Under the pieces are notes generated by a model that searched no databases, was not told where the DNA came from, and saw only the letters and a list, made by a program, of their open reading frames with translations. This document shows positions 1-8,928 of a stretch of DNA of 64,000 nt, in pieces; the stretch's first letter is position 1; each line of letters begins with the position of its first letter. The position numbers were made by a program, and so were the translations under genes. The stretch is taken from the NCBI RefSeq assembly GCF_019160155.1, contig NZ_JAFNIH010000023.1, positions 1-64,000 of the forward strand. The letters are read 5' to 3'. The stretch comes from Pinisolibacter aquiterrae (GTDB taxonomy: Bacteria; Pseudomonadota; Alphaproteobacteria; Rhizobiales; Ancalomicrobiaceae).

Positions 1-66
1 CATGCCGGCCTCGTGCTCCCTCAACACGCCGATGATCTGCTCTTCACTGAAACGGCTGCGCCGCAT
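1..66 (-). CDS. IS3-family transposase OrfA, N-terminal 22 codons (partial)
   Basis: The reading frame starts with ATG at 66 and runs off the window. Its first residues, MRRSRFSEEQIIGVLREHEA, match the opening of the helix-turn-helix OrfA protein of IS3-family elements. In that family OrfA binds the element ends, and programmed frameshifting with OrfB makes the active OrfAB transposase. A run resembling a ribosome binding site (CAGGAGCAGG on the coding strand) precedes the ATG. Whether the element is intact cannot be told from this window. Confidence 0.75.
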   Translation of the reverse strand, partial: MRRSRFSEEQIIGVLREHEAGM

Positions 67-124
67 GGTCCTGCTCCTGGTGAAGGACCAAACTTATCCG
101 TGGCCGGAATGACGGGGAGCACGT
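1..124 (-). mobile_element. Edge of an IS3-family insertion sequence, cut by the window start
   Basis: The first bases hold the start of an IS3-family orfA read leftwards, followed by about 60 non-coding bases that should include the element's terminal inverted repeat. I cannot place the exact end because the other terminus lies outside the window. The element sits directly beside the oldest end of the CRISPR array, with only about 10 bases between them. The right boundary given is approximate. Confidence 0.5.
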
Positions 125-130
125 CATGAC

Positions 131-160
131 GTTTCGATCCACGCCCCGTGAGGGGGCGAC
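131..160 (-). repeat. Degenerate terminal CRISPR repeat (30 nt)
   Basis: This copy has four rather than five C residues in its C-run, so it is 30 nt instead of 31. Decay of the last repeat is normal at the trailer end of an array and supports the orientation inferred from the cas genes. The spacer after it (161-195) is therefore among the oldest memories. Confidence 0.9.
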
Positions 161-3100
161 CCCGCGCCGGCTAAGTGGGGAGGTGCATCATGCATGTTTC
201 GATCCACGCCCCCGTGAGGGGGCGACCTTCTCGGACCATTCGGCGAGCGCGATCTCGAGGACGTTTCGATCCACGCCCCCGTGAGGGGGCGACGCCACCT
301 CCGCCGACTTCTGCCGGCCGAGCATGAGGTTTCGATCCACGCCCCCGTGAGGGGGCGACGCGGTCGCTATAGGACTGCGCCAATCGTTGACGCATGTTTC
401 GATCCACGCCCCCGTGAGGGGGCGACGCCGTGATCGGCGGCGAGGCGACGACCGAAGGCGACGTTTCGATCCACGCCCCCGTGAGGGGGCGACGCCGACG
501 TCCGCCGTCCTCCCGGTCGCGCTCGACGAGTTTCGATCCACGCCCCCGTGAGGGGGCGACGTGGATCATCCTCGACTATAAGCGCGACGGATACTTGTTT
601 CGATCCACGCCCCCGTGAGGGGGCGACGGTCAGCGGCACAGTCGACACGGGGGGGAACGGTGGAGTTTCGATCCACGCCCCCGTGAGGGGGCGACGCGGC
701 CGGCGTCGCCATCGTCGCGCTGGTGCTGTCGTTTCGATCCACGCCCCCGTGAGGGGGCGACGACCGGCGGCGAGATCTGGGTCTCTCCGGCTGCCGTTTC
801 GATCCACGCCCCCGTGAGGGGGCGACGTGGCGAACCGCACGAGACCGACCCGATGGATCTCATGTTTCGATCCACGCCCCCGTGAGGGGGCGACATCGTC
901 GCCGGCATCAACGCGGTCGCGGGCGCGGGTTTCGATCCACGCCCCCGTGAGGGGGCGACACGACTGGACCGACGAAACGACCTGGGCGAAGGCGTTTCGA
1001 TCCACGCCCCCGTGAGGGGGCGACGGCGCGTCGTACGTCATCAAGCCTGTCGACGAGGCCGTTTCGATCCACGCCCCCGTGAGGGGGCGACGCGCGGCGT
1101 CAAGATGCTGCTGGCACACGATCCGGAGTTTCGATCCACGCCCCCGTGAGGGGGCGACCAGTCCGGCCCAGGCATCCACCTCAAAGGGTCCGGTTTCGAT
1201 CCACGCCCCCGTGAGGGGGCGACATCGGAGCTTCGCCACACGCCAAATCGTACGTGAGTTTCGATCCACGCCCCCGTGAGGGGGCGACCCTCGGTAGCCA
1301 GCTTCGCGACACTGCGCAGCCGTGTTTCGATCCACGCCCCCGTGAGGGGGCGACCGGGCGATGCGCGAGACGGTCGATCGGATGCGGTCGTTTCGATCCA
1401 CGCCCCCGTGAGGGGGCGACCCGACCTCCTGGGGCGGATCTCCGACCGGACGGTCGTTTCGATCCACGCCCCCGTGAGGGGGCGACGAGGCGGAGCGTCT
1501 CGTCGCCGTCGCCGACGTGTTCGTTTCGATCCACGCCCCCGTGAGGGGGCGACCTCGGTAGCCAGCTTCGCGACACTGCGCAACCGTGTTTCGATCCACG
1601 CCCCCGTGAGGGGGCGACGTGTCACCTCCGCGAATGTCCCATCGGATGGCAAGGTTTCGATCCACGCCCCCGTGAGGGGGCGACGAGAACCGGGAACCAC
1701 TCTCCCCATTGCTTCAAAAAGTTTCGATCCACGCCCCCGTGAGGGGGCGACGCGATCAAGTCGAACTCGGCCTCGACGACCACGTTGTTTCGATCCACGC
1801 CCCCGTGAGGGGGCGACGCGGCGGAACGGGCGATGATGCGGGGGATGGGCAGTTTCGATCCACGCCCCCGTGAGGGGGCGACGGTCGACGTCGATCGAGC
1901 GGGTGGTGTTGGCGATCGAGTTTCGATCCACGCCCCCGTGAGGGGGCGACCTCCAGCCTGCGGTTCATTCATCGGATCGAGGTCGTTTCGATCCACGCCC
2001 CCGTGAGGGGGCGACGTGTCACCTCCGCGAATGTCCCATCGGATGGCAAGGTTTCGATCCACGCCCCCGTGAGGGGGCGACCCGATGCCCCGAGGTCGGC
2101 GGCCTCGCCTCTGGCCGTTTCGATCCACGCCCCCGTGAGGGGGCGACCTGCATTGATGCCGGCGATGATCCGCGACGCGGTGTTTCGATCCACGCCCCCG
2201 TGAGGGGGCGACCGCCGTCGAGGCGGCGACCGCGACCAAGCGGACGGCGTTTCGATCCACGCCCCCGTGAGGGGGCGACTGCCGACGACGGTGCGGGCGG
2301 AACCGAAAATTCCTGTTTCGATCCACGCCCCCGTGAGGGGGCGACGGCGCTCCAGCGCCTCCTCGCCGGCGAGATGGACGTTTCGATCCACGCCCCCGTG
2401 AGGGGGCGACCGATTTTGATGGACATGGTGGTTGCTCCGGCAGGTGTTTCGATCCACGCCCCCGTGAGGGGGCGACAATCATCGGCGAGCGCATCCTGCA
2501 TCTGGTAGGGGTTTCGATCCACGCCCCCGTGAGGGGGCGACGCGCGGCGTCGAGCGGTGCATGTTCACCCACGGATGTTTCGATCCACGCCCCCGTGAGG
2601 GGGCGACGATCCACTGCCCCGAGCATCGGCTCGACCGACACGTTTCGATCCACGCCCCCGTGAGGGCGCGACACGACCTCGAGCTGGATCGTCGTCGTCG
2701 ACAGGCCGTTTCGATCCACGCCCCCGTGAGGGGGCGACCCCTGGCGAGTGCGAAGGCGACGTCGGCGGCGGTGTTTCGATCCACGCCCCCGTGAGGGGGC
2801 GACCATGGGCGTCGGGGTGGTGTGCGTGACAGGGAGAGGGTTTCGATCCACGCCCCCGTGAGGGGGCGACCATCACGATCAAGGCGGTCGGACGGATCGC
2901 CGCGTTTCGATCCACGCCCCCGTGAGGGGGCGACTGGAGTGCCAGAGCGGCGCGGCATTGGGCGATGATGTTTCGATCCACGCCCCCGTGAGGGGGCGAC
3001 TGAACCTCGTGGGTGGGGTGGGTGGGCGAGCCCTGGTTTCGATCCACGCCCCCGTGAGGGGGCGACGCCGGTGAGCAGCTTGTGCCATCCCTCCGTGCAA

Positions 3101-5757
3101 GGTTTCGATCCACGCCCCCGTGAGGGGGCGACGGGACGCCGCCAGGGCCGCTGCCAGGGACGCCCAGTTTCGATCCACGCCCCCGTGAGGGGGCGACGCC
3201 CCGGGTCCGCCGGGATGATCTTGACGACCTCGTTTCGATCCACGCCCCCGTGAGGGGGCGACGTCTGGCGGCGGCGGCTTCGGCGCCCGGTGGCGTGGTT
3301 TCGATCCACGCCCCCGTGAGGGGGCGACAGACGGACCAGAGAGCGTCCGGGAGTAGCCGAGGGTTTCGATCCACGCCCCCGTGAGGGGGCGACCGGCGGC
3401 GATGGCTTCGTAGCGGTCGCGATCACGCAGTTTCGATCCACGCCCCCGTGAGGGGGCGACCGTCGATGCGTCAGAAAGACGTTCGCGCCTGCCTGTTTCG
3501 ATCCACGCCCCCGTGAGGGGGCGACAAAGTCACGCTCCCCCTGTGGGGCGTGTTGGGTCGTTTCGATCCACGCCCCCGTGAGGGGGCGACCATCGCCGAC
3601 GCCTGTTCGATGGCGGCGGCGAGGGAGTTTCGATCCACGCCCCCGTGAGGGGGCGACGCGGACCTACCCGAAGAACCCCGACGGATTCCGTGTGTTTCGA
3701 TCCACGCCCCCGTGAGGGGGCGACGCCGGCCGCCGCACGCCGTTCGCAATCCAGGGCCTGTTTCGATCCACGCCCCCGTGAGGGGGCGACCCGGGAAATC
3801 ACCCTCGGGCAGGGCGAGCAACTCGTTTCGATCCACGCCCCCGTGAGGGGGCGACGCCCCGCGATCATAGATGAGATCGAGACAGATCGTTTCGATCCAC
3901 GCCCCCGTGAGGGGGCGACGTCGTCGGCGAGGGCCTCGTGAAAATCGGCGATGATCGTTTCGATCCACGCCCCCGTGAGGGGGCGACATGTCCACGGGCC
4001 CGGCCCGGTGAGAACGACGTCGTTTCGATCCACGCCCCCGTGAGGGGGCGACGGGCAGGGCAATCGCTCGGTCGATCTCGCCGCATGGTTTCGATCCACG
4101 CCCCCGTGAGGGGGCGACGTTCGAGGACGAATTCGACCTTGTTGGTGGCATCGTTTCGATCCACGCCCCCGTGAGGGGGCGACCCGTCGTTCGCGGCGGC
4201 GTCCGTGTCGACGACCCGTTTCGATCCACGCCCCCGTGAGGGGGCGACGGGAGTGGCCGGAGAGCGCCACCGAGTTGACCCGGTTTCGATCCACGCCCCC
4301 GTGAGGGGGCGACAGGGCGGATGGACCGGGGCACTGCGCCACGCTCCGGTTTCGATCCACGCCCCCGTGAGGGGGCGACCAAGCTCTTTGTATGGCCCCT
4401 TGACACCGGACATGTTTCGATCCACGCCCCCGTGAGGGGGCGACTGGGAGCGGTGGCAGGCGGCGCAGGGCGATACGACGTTTCGATCCACGCCCCCGTG
4501 AGGGGGCGACCTTCAGCGTATTCGAGTTGACCGTATCTCCCGAGAAGTTTCGATCCACGCCCCCGTGAGGGGGCGACATTGTTGTAGCGGACGACGGTCG
4601 ACAGGTACTTGCGCGTTTCGATCCACGCCCCCGTGAGGGGGCGACGATCGTGCAAGGAGGCCATGATGGCGAATGAACTGTTTCGATCCACGCCCCCGTG
4701 AGGGGGCGACCGTCGTCACCGGCCATGTCTCGCCGCGCGCCTCGGCGTTTCGATCCACGCCCCCGTGAGGGGGCGACGCGATCTCGGCGAGATCCTCGCC
4801 CGCCTTCGGCCGGTTTCGATCCACGCCCCCGTGAGGGGGCGACGACGGCGACCGGAGAGGTCTTCGTCATCGCCGAGTTTCGATCCACGCCCCCGTGAGG
4901 GGGCGACATGGCGACGGTTCGGTCCGCCGCCCCCACAAGAGTGTTTCGATCCACGCCCCCGTGAGGGGGCGACACCGCGTCACCGCGTCGCAACCCGGTA
5001 TAGCGCAGTTTCGATCCACGCCCCCGTGAGGGGGCGACGAGCGGCCGCCGCGCCCAACGACGTCGCATGCTGGTTTCGATCCACGCCCCCGTGAGGGGGC
5101 GACCTCGAGACGATCATGCAAGGAGGCCCCATGATGGCGTTTCGATCCACGCCCCCGTGAGGGGGCGACACGTCATCAAGATCAAGCCCGGCAAATGGAC
5201 CCCGTTTCGATCCACGCCCCCGTGAGGGGGCGACGATCATGAGATCTCTGCGCCGTCCGGCGTCGATGTGTTTCGATCCACGCCCCCGTGAGGGGGCGAC
5301 CGCTGACGCTCATGCGGCTGATCGCCGTCGCGACCGTTTCGATCCACGCCCCCGTGAGGGGGCGACAGCTTCCCAACGGGATCATCGTCGAGACCAAAGG
5401 GTTTCGATCCACGCCCCCGTGAGGGGGCGACGGTAGTTCTCGTCGAGCCACTCTCGGGTGTACTTGTTTCGATCCACGCCCCCGTGAGGGGGCGACGGCG
5501 CTTCTCGGAGGAGACGCGCACCGCTTCCGTGTTTCGATCCACGCCCCCGTGAGGGGGCGACGATCGCCAAGGAGATCGGCCTCGCGCTCGAACACGTTTC
5601 GATCCACGCCCCCGTGAGGGGGCGACCATTCCGACCGCCCTCTAGCTCGGTGGTGATGGGGTTTCGATCCACGCCCCCGTGAGGGGGCGACTCATGCGGG
5701 AGGAGCTGGAGTGGCGCGACTGGTCGGTTTCGATCCACGCCCCCGTGAGGGGGCGAC
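131..5757 (-). CRISPR. Type I-C CRISPR array: 86 repeats, 85 spacers
   Basis: I counted 86 repeat starts from 131 to 5727. The repeat is 31 nt. In crRNA orientation (minus strand) it begins GTCGCCCCC, forms a stem with GGGGGC around a TCAC loop, and ends GTGGATCGAAAC, the classic I-C pattern. Spacers are 33-37 nt, mostly 34-36. Nearly all repeats are identical. The exceptions are the first (131-160, one C missing) and the one at 2642-2672, which carries a base change at 2667 that breaks one stem pair. The cas2-proximal end (5757) is the leader, or newest, end and 131 is the oldest. Spacers at 1619-1653 and 2016-2050 are identical; those at 1289-1323 and 1554-1587, and at 4646-4679 and 5104-5138, are related pairs. 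Confidence 0.99.
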
Positions 5758-5928
5758 CGTTTCATCGTAGAGCGTTCGTCCGTCGGCGGAAACCGCGCCG
5801 ATCGCGCGAGGCGACGGCGTAGGAGGCCGGGCACATGGCGTCGCAGGGGTGAAACGGCGTCGCGAGCGCGGAAAAGCGCCGGTGCGAACCTGCCGGGATA
5901 GGCATGCCTGCTTGCGGTGCGCGCAATG
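5758..5928 (-). promoter_or_regulatory. CRISPR leader between cas2 and the array
   Basis: These 171 bases separate the cas2 stop from the newest repeat and should carry the array promoter and the signals for polarised spacer insertion. A weak -10-like TACGAT (5764-5769 on the minus strand) ends six bases before the first repeat, but I see no convincing -35. No confident gene overlaps the region. The repeat-proximal bases read ACGATGAAACG on the coding strand. Confidence 0.75.
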
Positions 5929-6219
5929 TCATACGATCAGGGCGCCGCTCAGGTCGAGGCTCGCCTTGGCGCCCACGTGCTCCACCCGACGGCGCCAATT
6001 CGCGCCGAGGTGATAGTAGCGCAGGCTGTCCGCCCGCGGGTCGATGATCTCTTCGAGCCGCGCCTTCAACGCCGTCCAACGGGCGGGATCGACCTCGATC
6101 TCGAAGACGGAGAACTGCACGCGCTGGCCATGATCGCGGCAGATCTTGGCGACCCGGCGCAGCCGACCGGCGCCACCGGAATCGGACGTCTTCACGTCGT
6201 AGGTCACGAGAACCATCAT
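5929..6219 (-). CDS. cas2: CRISPR-associated endonuclease Cas2 (type I-C)
   Basis: The product is 96 residues, the usual Cas2 length. It starts with the ferredoxin-fold strand MMVLVTYDV, whose Asp is the family's metal-binding residue, and contains the RVQFSVFEIEVD stretch typical of I-C Cas2. Cas2 dimers bridge two Cas1 dimers and form the integrase that inserts new spacers at the leader end. It is the last cas gene, 34 nt after cas1 and directly before the leader. The second Met is an equally possible start. Confidence 0.95.
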   Translation of the reverse strand: MMVLVTYDVKTSDSGGAGRLRRVAKICRDHGQRVQFSVFEIEVDPARWTALKARLEEIIDPRADSLRYYHLGANWRRRVEHVGAKASLDLSGALIV

Positions 6220-6253
6220 CGCGTCTTCCCCCTCGTCGCATGGCCCGGTCCGC

Positions 6254-7288
6254 TCATTTCCACAGCCAAGGCGGATAGGCGTCGAGATCCCCCCGCAGAT
6301 GGCGGGCGAGCAGTTGCGCCTGGAGATGCGGCACGAGGCCCAGCGGCGCGACTTCGTCGAGGAACGGGTGCCGGCGCTCCTCCTTCTTGCGCTCCACCCA
6401 GGCGGTCAACACCGTCTTGCGGCCTTCGTCACCGAGCAGAACCGCGCCGCCGTCGCGCCGCTCGAAGTCGCGCGCGCGCAACTGGCGCCGATTGAGCAGC
6501 GACAGAGCGAGACGATCGGCGAGAACCGGCCGCAGCTCCTCCATCAGATCGAGCGCGAGGCCGGGACGGCCCGGGCGATCGCGATGGAGAAATCCGACCG
6601 CCGGATCGAGGCCGACGCCTTCCGCCGCCGAGCGGCAATCATGCGCGAGGAGCGTATAGAGGAAAGAAAGCAACGCGTTGACGGGGTCGAGCGGCGGGCG
6701 CCTCGATCGCCCCTCGAAGCGGATCTCCGCGTCGGGGGAGCGCAACAGGCGGTCGAACACCGAGAAATAGGCGCGCGCCGCATCGCCCTCGTGGCCGCGC
6801 AATTCGTCGAGCGTCGCCGGCGCGAGCGCGACCCGGCGCAGGAGGCGGGCGAGTTTCTCCACGGTCGCCTCGAGATCGGCACGGTGCTCGGGCGCCGTGT
6901 CGTCGCCGTGATCGCGCAAGGCGCGTTGCAGAACGGCGCGCTGGTTGGCGATCTTGCCGCAGACGACGCCACGGACGATCGCCTCCGGCGCCTCCGCCGC
7001 CCGATATTGCGCCCGTCGCAGCAGCACGTTGCCGCTCACCGGGCCTTCGATACGCGCCTGGAAGCGTCCGGCGCGGTCGAGGAGAACCATCGTGATCCCG
7101 GCCGCCGCGCAGGCTTGAATCAACGGCGGCGACAGGACGATCGCCCCGAAGACGACGAGCGAGGCGAGCATGTGGAGCGGCACCCGCATCCGCTCCGCGC
7201 CCTCGATCGACACCACCACGTTCTCACCGTCCTTGGTGAGGGCCGCCCCCTCGGTGGTGACGTAGAGCGTGTTGAGCAGCTTCTTCAC
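6254..7288 (-). CDS. cas1: CRISPR integrase Cas1 (type I-C)
   Basis: The 344-residue product begins VKKLLNTLYVTTEGA from a GTG start that overlaps the cas4 stop (GTGA). The I-C/Cas1c hallmarks are present: the N-terminal beta domain, then the helical catalytic domain with DPVNALLSFLYTLL, VGFLHRDRPGRPGLALDLME and the RREE-like tail region. The His and acidic residues of the last block are the family's metal ligands. Together with Cas2, and with Cas4 for PAM selection and end trimming, it inserts spacers. The frame stays open upstream, but that part matches no Cas1 and is antisense-like, so the GTG is the real start. Confidence 0.96.
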   Translation of the reverse strand: MKKLLNTLYVTTEGAALTKDGENVVVSIEGAERMRVPLHMLASLVVFGAIVLSPPLIQACAAAGITMVLLDRAGRFQARIEGPVSGNVLLRRAQYRAAEAPEAIVRGVVCGKIANQRAVLQRALRDHGDDTAPEHRADLEATVEKLARLLRRVALAPATLDELRGHEGDAARAYFSVFDRLLRSPDAEIRFEGRSRRPPLDPVNALLSFLYTLLAHDCRSAAEGVGLDPAVGFLHRDRPGRPGLALDLMEELRPVLADRLALSLLNRRQLRARDFERRDGGAVLLGDEGRKTVLTAWVERKKEERRHPFLDEVAPLGLVPHLQAQLLARHLRGDLDAYPPWLWK

Positions 7289-7953
7289 GGCCTCTCCTCC
7301 CCCACTCCCGGCGCGGGATCGAGCGTTTCGGCGATCCGATCGCGCAGCCACGCTGCGGCCGAGCGGGCGCCGGCCTTCGGGCGGCAGAGCTCGAGGAGCG
7401 AACAGGCACGGCAGCGATCGGCGCGCCAAACGGCCGCCGGCGTCCGCCCCGAGGCCACCATGGCGGCGAGCGCCTCGGCGGTCGCGATCGTCTCGCGGCG
7501 GAGGCCGTCGTCGATCGGCACGACGAGACGACGGCGGGTTTCGGCATAGAACAGGGCGCCCTCGGGCACGGGCCGCCCGAGCGCCTCCTCGAGGGCCATC
7601 GCCTGGGCACAGAGTTGCACCTCGTCGGCCCGATGGAGCTTCGGGCGCCCACGCTTGAACTCGACCGGCAAGGCCGTCTCCGGCTCGCCCTTCGCGGCGC
7701 GATGAAACTCGACGAGATCGGCCACACCGGCGACACCGAGGCGGCGACTGCGCAAGGGCAGCGCCGTCACGCGGCGAATGCCGGCGCGGCGCTTCGCGCC
7801 GGGCTCGTCGGCATTGGTGTGCAGGATGCGCCCCTCGGCCGTGAGGCGGTTCTCCTCCCACAGCCTCTCGACATGGATCAAGGCCGCCTGACGCGGGCAA
7901 TAGACCATGTGTTGCAGGGCGGAGAGCGGGAGAGGATCGCCGTCGTCGTCCAT
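7285..7953 (-). CDS. cas4: CRISPR-associated exonuclease Cas4
   Basis: The 222-residue product has the Cas4 layout: one N-terminal Cys in MVYCPRQ and three C-terminal Cys in RCRACSLLELC, which bind the iron-sulfur cluster. A RecB-type nuclease core (GVADLVEFH, then LPVEFKRGRPK, then QLCAQAMALEE) lies between them. In type I-C, Cas4 joins Cas1-Cas2, selects prespacers with a correct PAM and trims their ends. The start is 21 nt after the cas7 stop, and the stop overlaps the cas1 GTG by four bases, so translation is probably coupled. Confidence 0.95.
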   Translation of the reverse strand: MDDDGDPLPLSALQHMVYCPRQAALIHVERLWEENRLTAEGRILHTNADEPGAKRRAGIRRVTALPLRSRRLGVAGVADLVEFHRAAKGEPETALPVEFKRGRPKLHRADEVQLCAQAMALEEALGRPVPEGALFYAETRRRLVVPIDDGLRRETIATAEALAAMVASGRTPAAVWRADRCRACSLLELCRPKAGARSAAAWLRDRIAETLDPAPGVGEERP

Positions 7954-7974
7954 GGCTCGCTCTCCCGCTCGGCC

Positions 7975-8928
7975 TCACAGGCGCTTCAGGATCTCGACAC
8001 CCTCGGGAAGGTCGGATTCGTCGATGGTGATGCGATAATCGGCGAAGGAGCGCGCCGGAGGCAGATTGTCGAGGCGCGGATCGCCGATCGGCCAGACGTC
8101 GTCGCCGGAGACTCGGCCGACCCGGATGCGCTCGAAGAGATCGTGCGCGGCCGCTCGTCCGAGGGCGGTGTCGTGGCGGAAGACGACGAGGCGGCGCGCC
8201 GCCATCTCGCCACGCGCGGCGGATCGATCGTGTTCGAACAGGCTCGCCACCGCCTCGAGGAGAAGATCGAGGTCTTCCTCCGAGAAGCCGGTTCGCTCGG
8301 CGAGCTTGGCGGAGACGAAGCCGTGCACCCGGTAGAGAGCGTAGGGCACGATGTATTTGCGGCCCATGGTGCGATTGTCGGTGCGCTCGTCGCCGTCGGA
8401 CCCGTCCGCGCGTTTCTCCTTCTCCTCGGCCGAGGTCGCAGCCATGCGGGTGATCGAGATCTCGAGCGGGACGATCGGCTCGATCGAGCGGGCAAAGGCC
8501 AATTGCACCGGCCCGCGGACCTGACCGCAGTTGATGCCGGTCGACATCACCGCGCCGAAGGTGCGCACGTCGAAGAAGTTGGCGCACATGAAGGCGGTGA
8601 GCGCGCGGGCCTCGTCGTCGCTCTTCGGATTGAGCTTCTTGTCGGTCGCCACCTTCGCGTCGCCGGACCGTATTGCCGCGTAGGCCTCGCGATGCTTCTC
8701 GTTGAGGATGGCGCCTTCCGAGACGTAGATGTGGAAGCCGGGCACGTCGCCGCGCGCCAGTTCGACGTAGTTGCGGACCTTGCGCTTCAGGCTGACGTCG
8801 GAGACGAGGCCGAGATTGGTCTCCGGATCGAGGCGCGGCAGATTGCCCGCGTCGGGATCACCGTTGGGATTGCCGTTCTGGACGTCGAAGAAGAAGACGA
8901 AGTCGTGGCGTCGGGTGAGCGCGGTCAT
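7975..8928 (-). CDS. cas7: Cascade backbone protein Cas7 (Csd2, type I-C)
   Basis: The 317-residue product starts MTALTRRHDFVFFFDVQNGN and carries the Csd2 signature NGNPNGDPDAGNLPR in its RRM-like first strand and loop, then NFFDVRTFGAVMSTG and GQVRGPVQLAFARS. Several copies line the crRNA in the I-C Cascade complex. The ATG overlaps the cas8c stop by one base (TGATG). The frame remains open upstream, but that part is the antisense-like second frame of cas8c, so the overlapping ATG is taken as the start. Confidence 0.96.
   Translation of the reverse strand: MTALTRRHDFVFFFDVQNGNPNGDPDAGNLPRLDPETNLGLVSDVSLKRKVRNYVELARGDVPGFHIYVSEGAILNEKHREAYAAIRSGDAKVATDKKLNPKSDDEARALTAFMCANFFDVRTFGAVMSTGINCGQVRGPVQLAFARSIEPIVPLEISITRMAATSAEEKEKRADGSDGDERTDNRTMGRKYIVPYALYRVHGFVSAKLAERTGFSEEDLDLLLEAVASLFEHDRSAARGEMAARRLVVFRHDTALGRAAAHDLFERIRVGRVSGDDVWPIGDPRLDNLPPARSFADYRITIDESDLPEGVEILKRL

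Noticed and set aside
171-5629. Many long open frames across the first 5.6 kb with repeated motifs such as PPHGGVDRN and PLTGAWIET
   Set aside because: They are translations of the CRISPR repeat, which has no stop codon in several frames; spacing follows the 65-67 nt repeat unit. They are not proteins.
5762-6241. A 159-codon minus-strand frame covering the leader and cas2
   Set aside because: It is an out-of-frame overlap of cas2, Arg-rich, with no family likeness.
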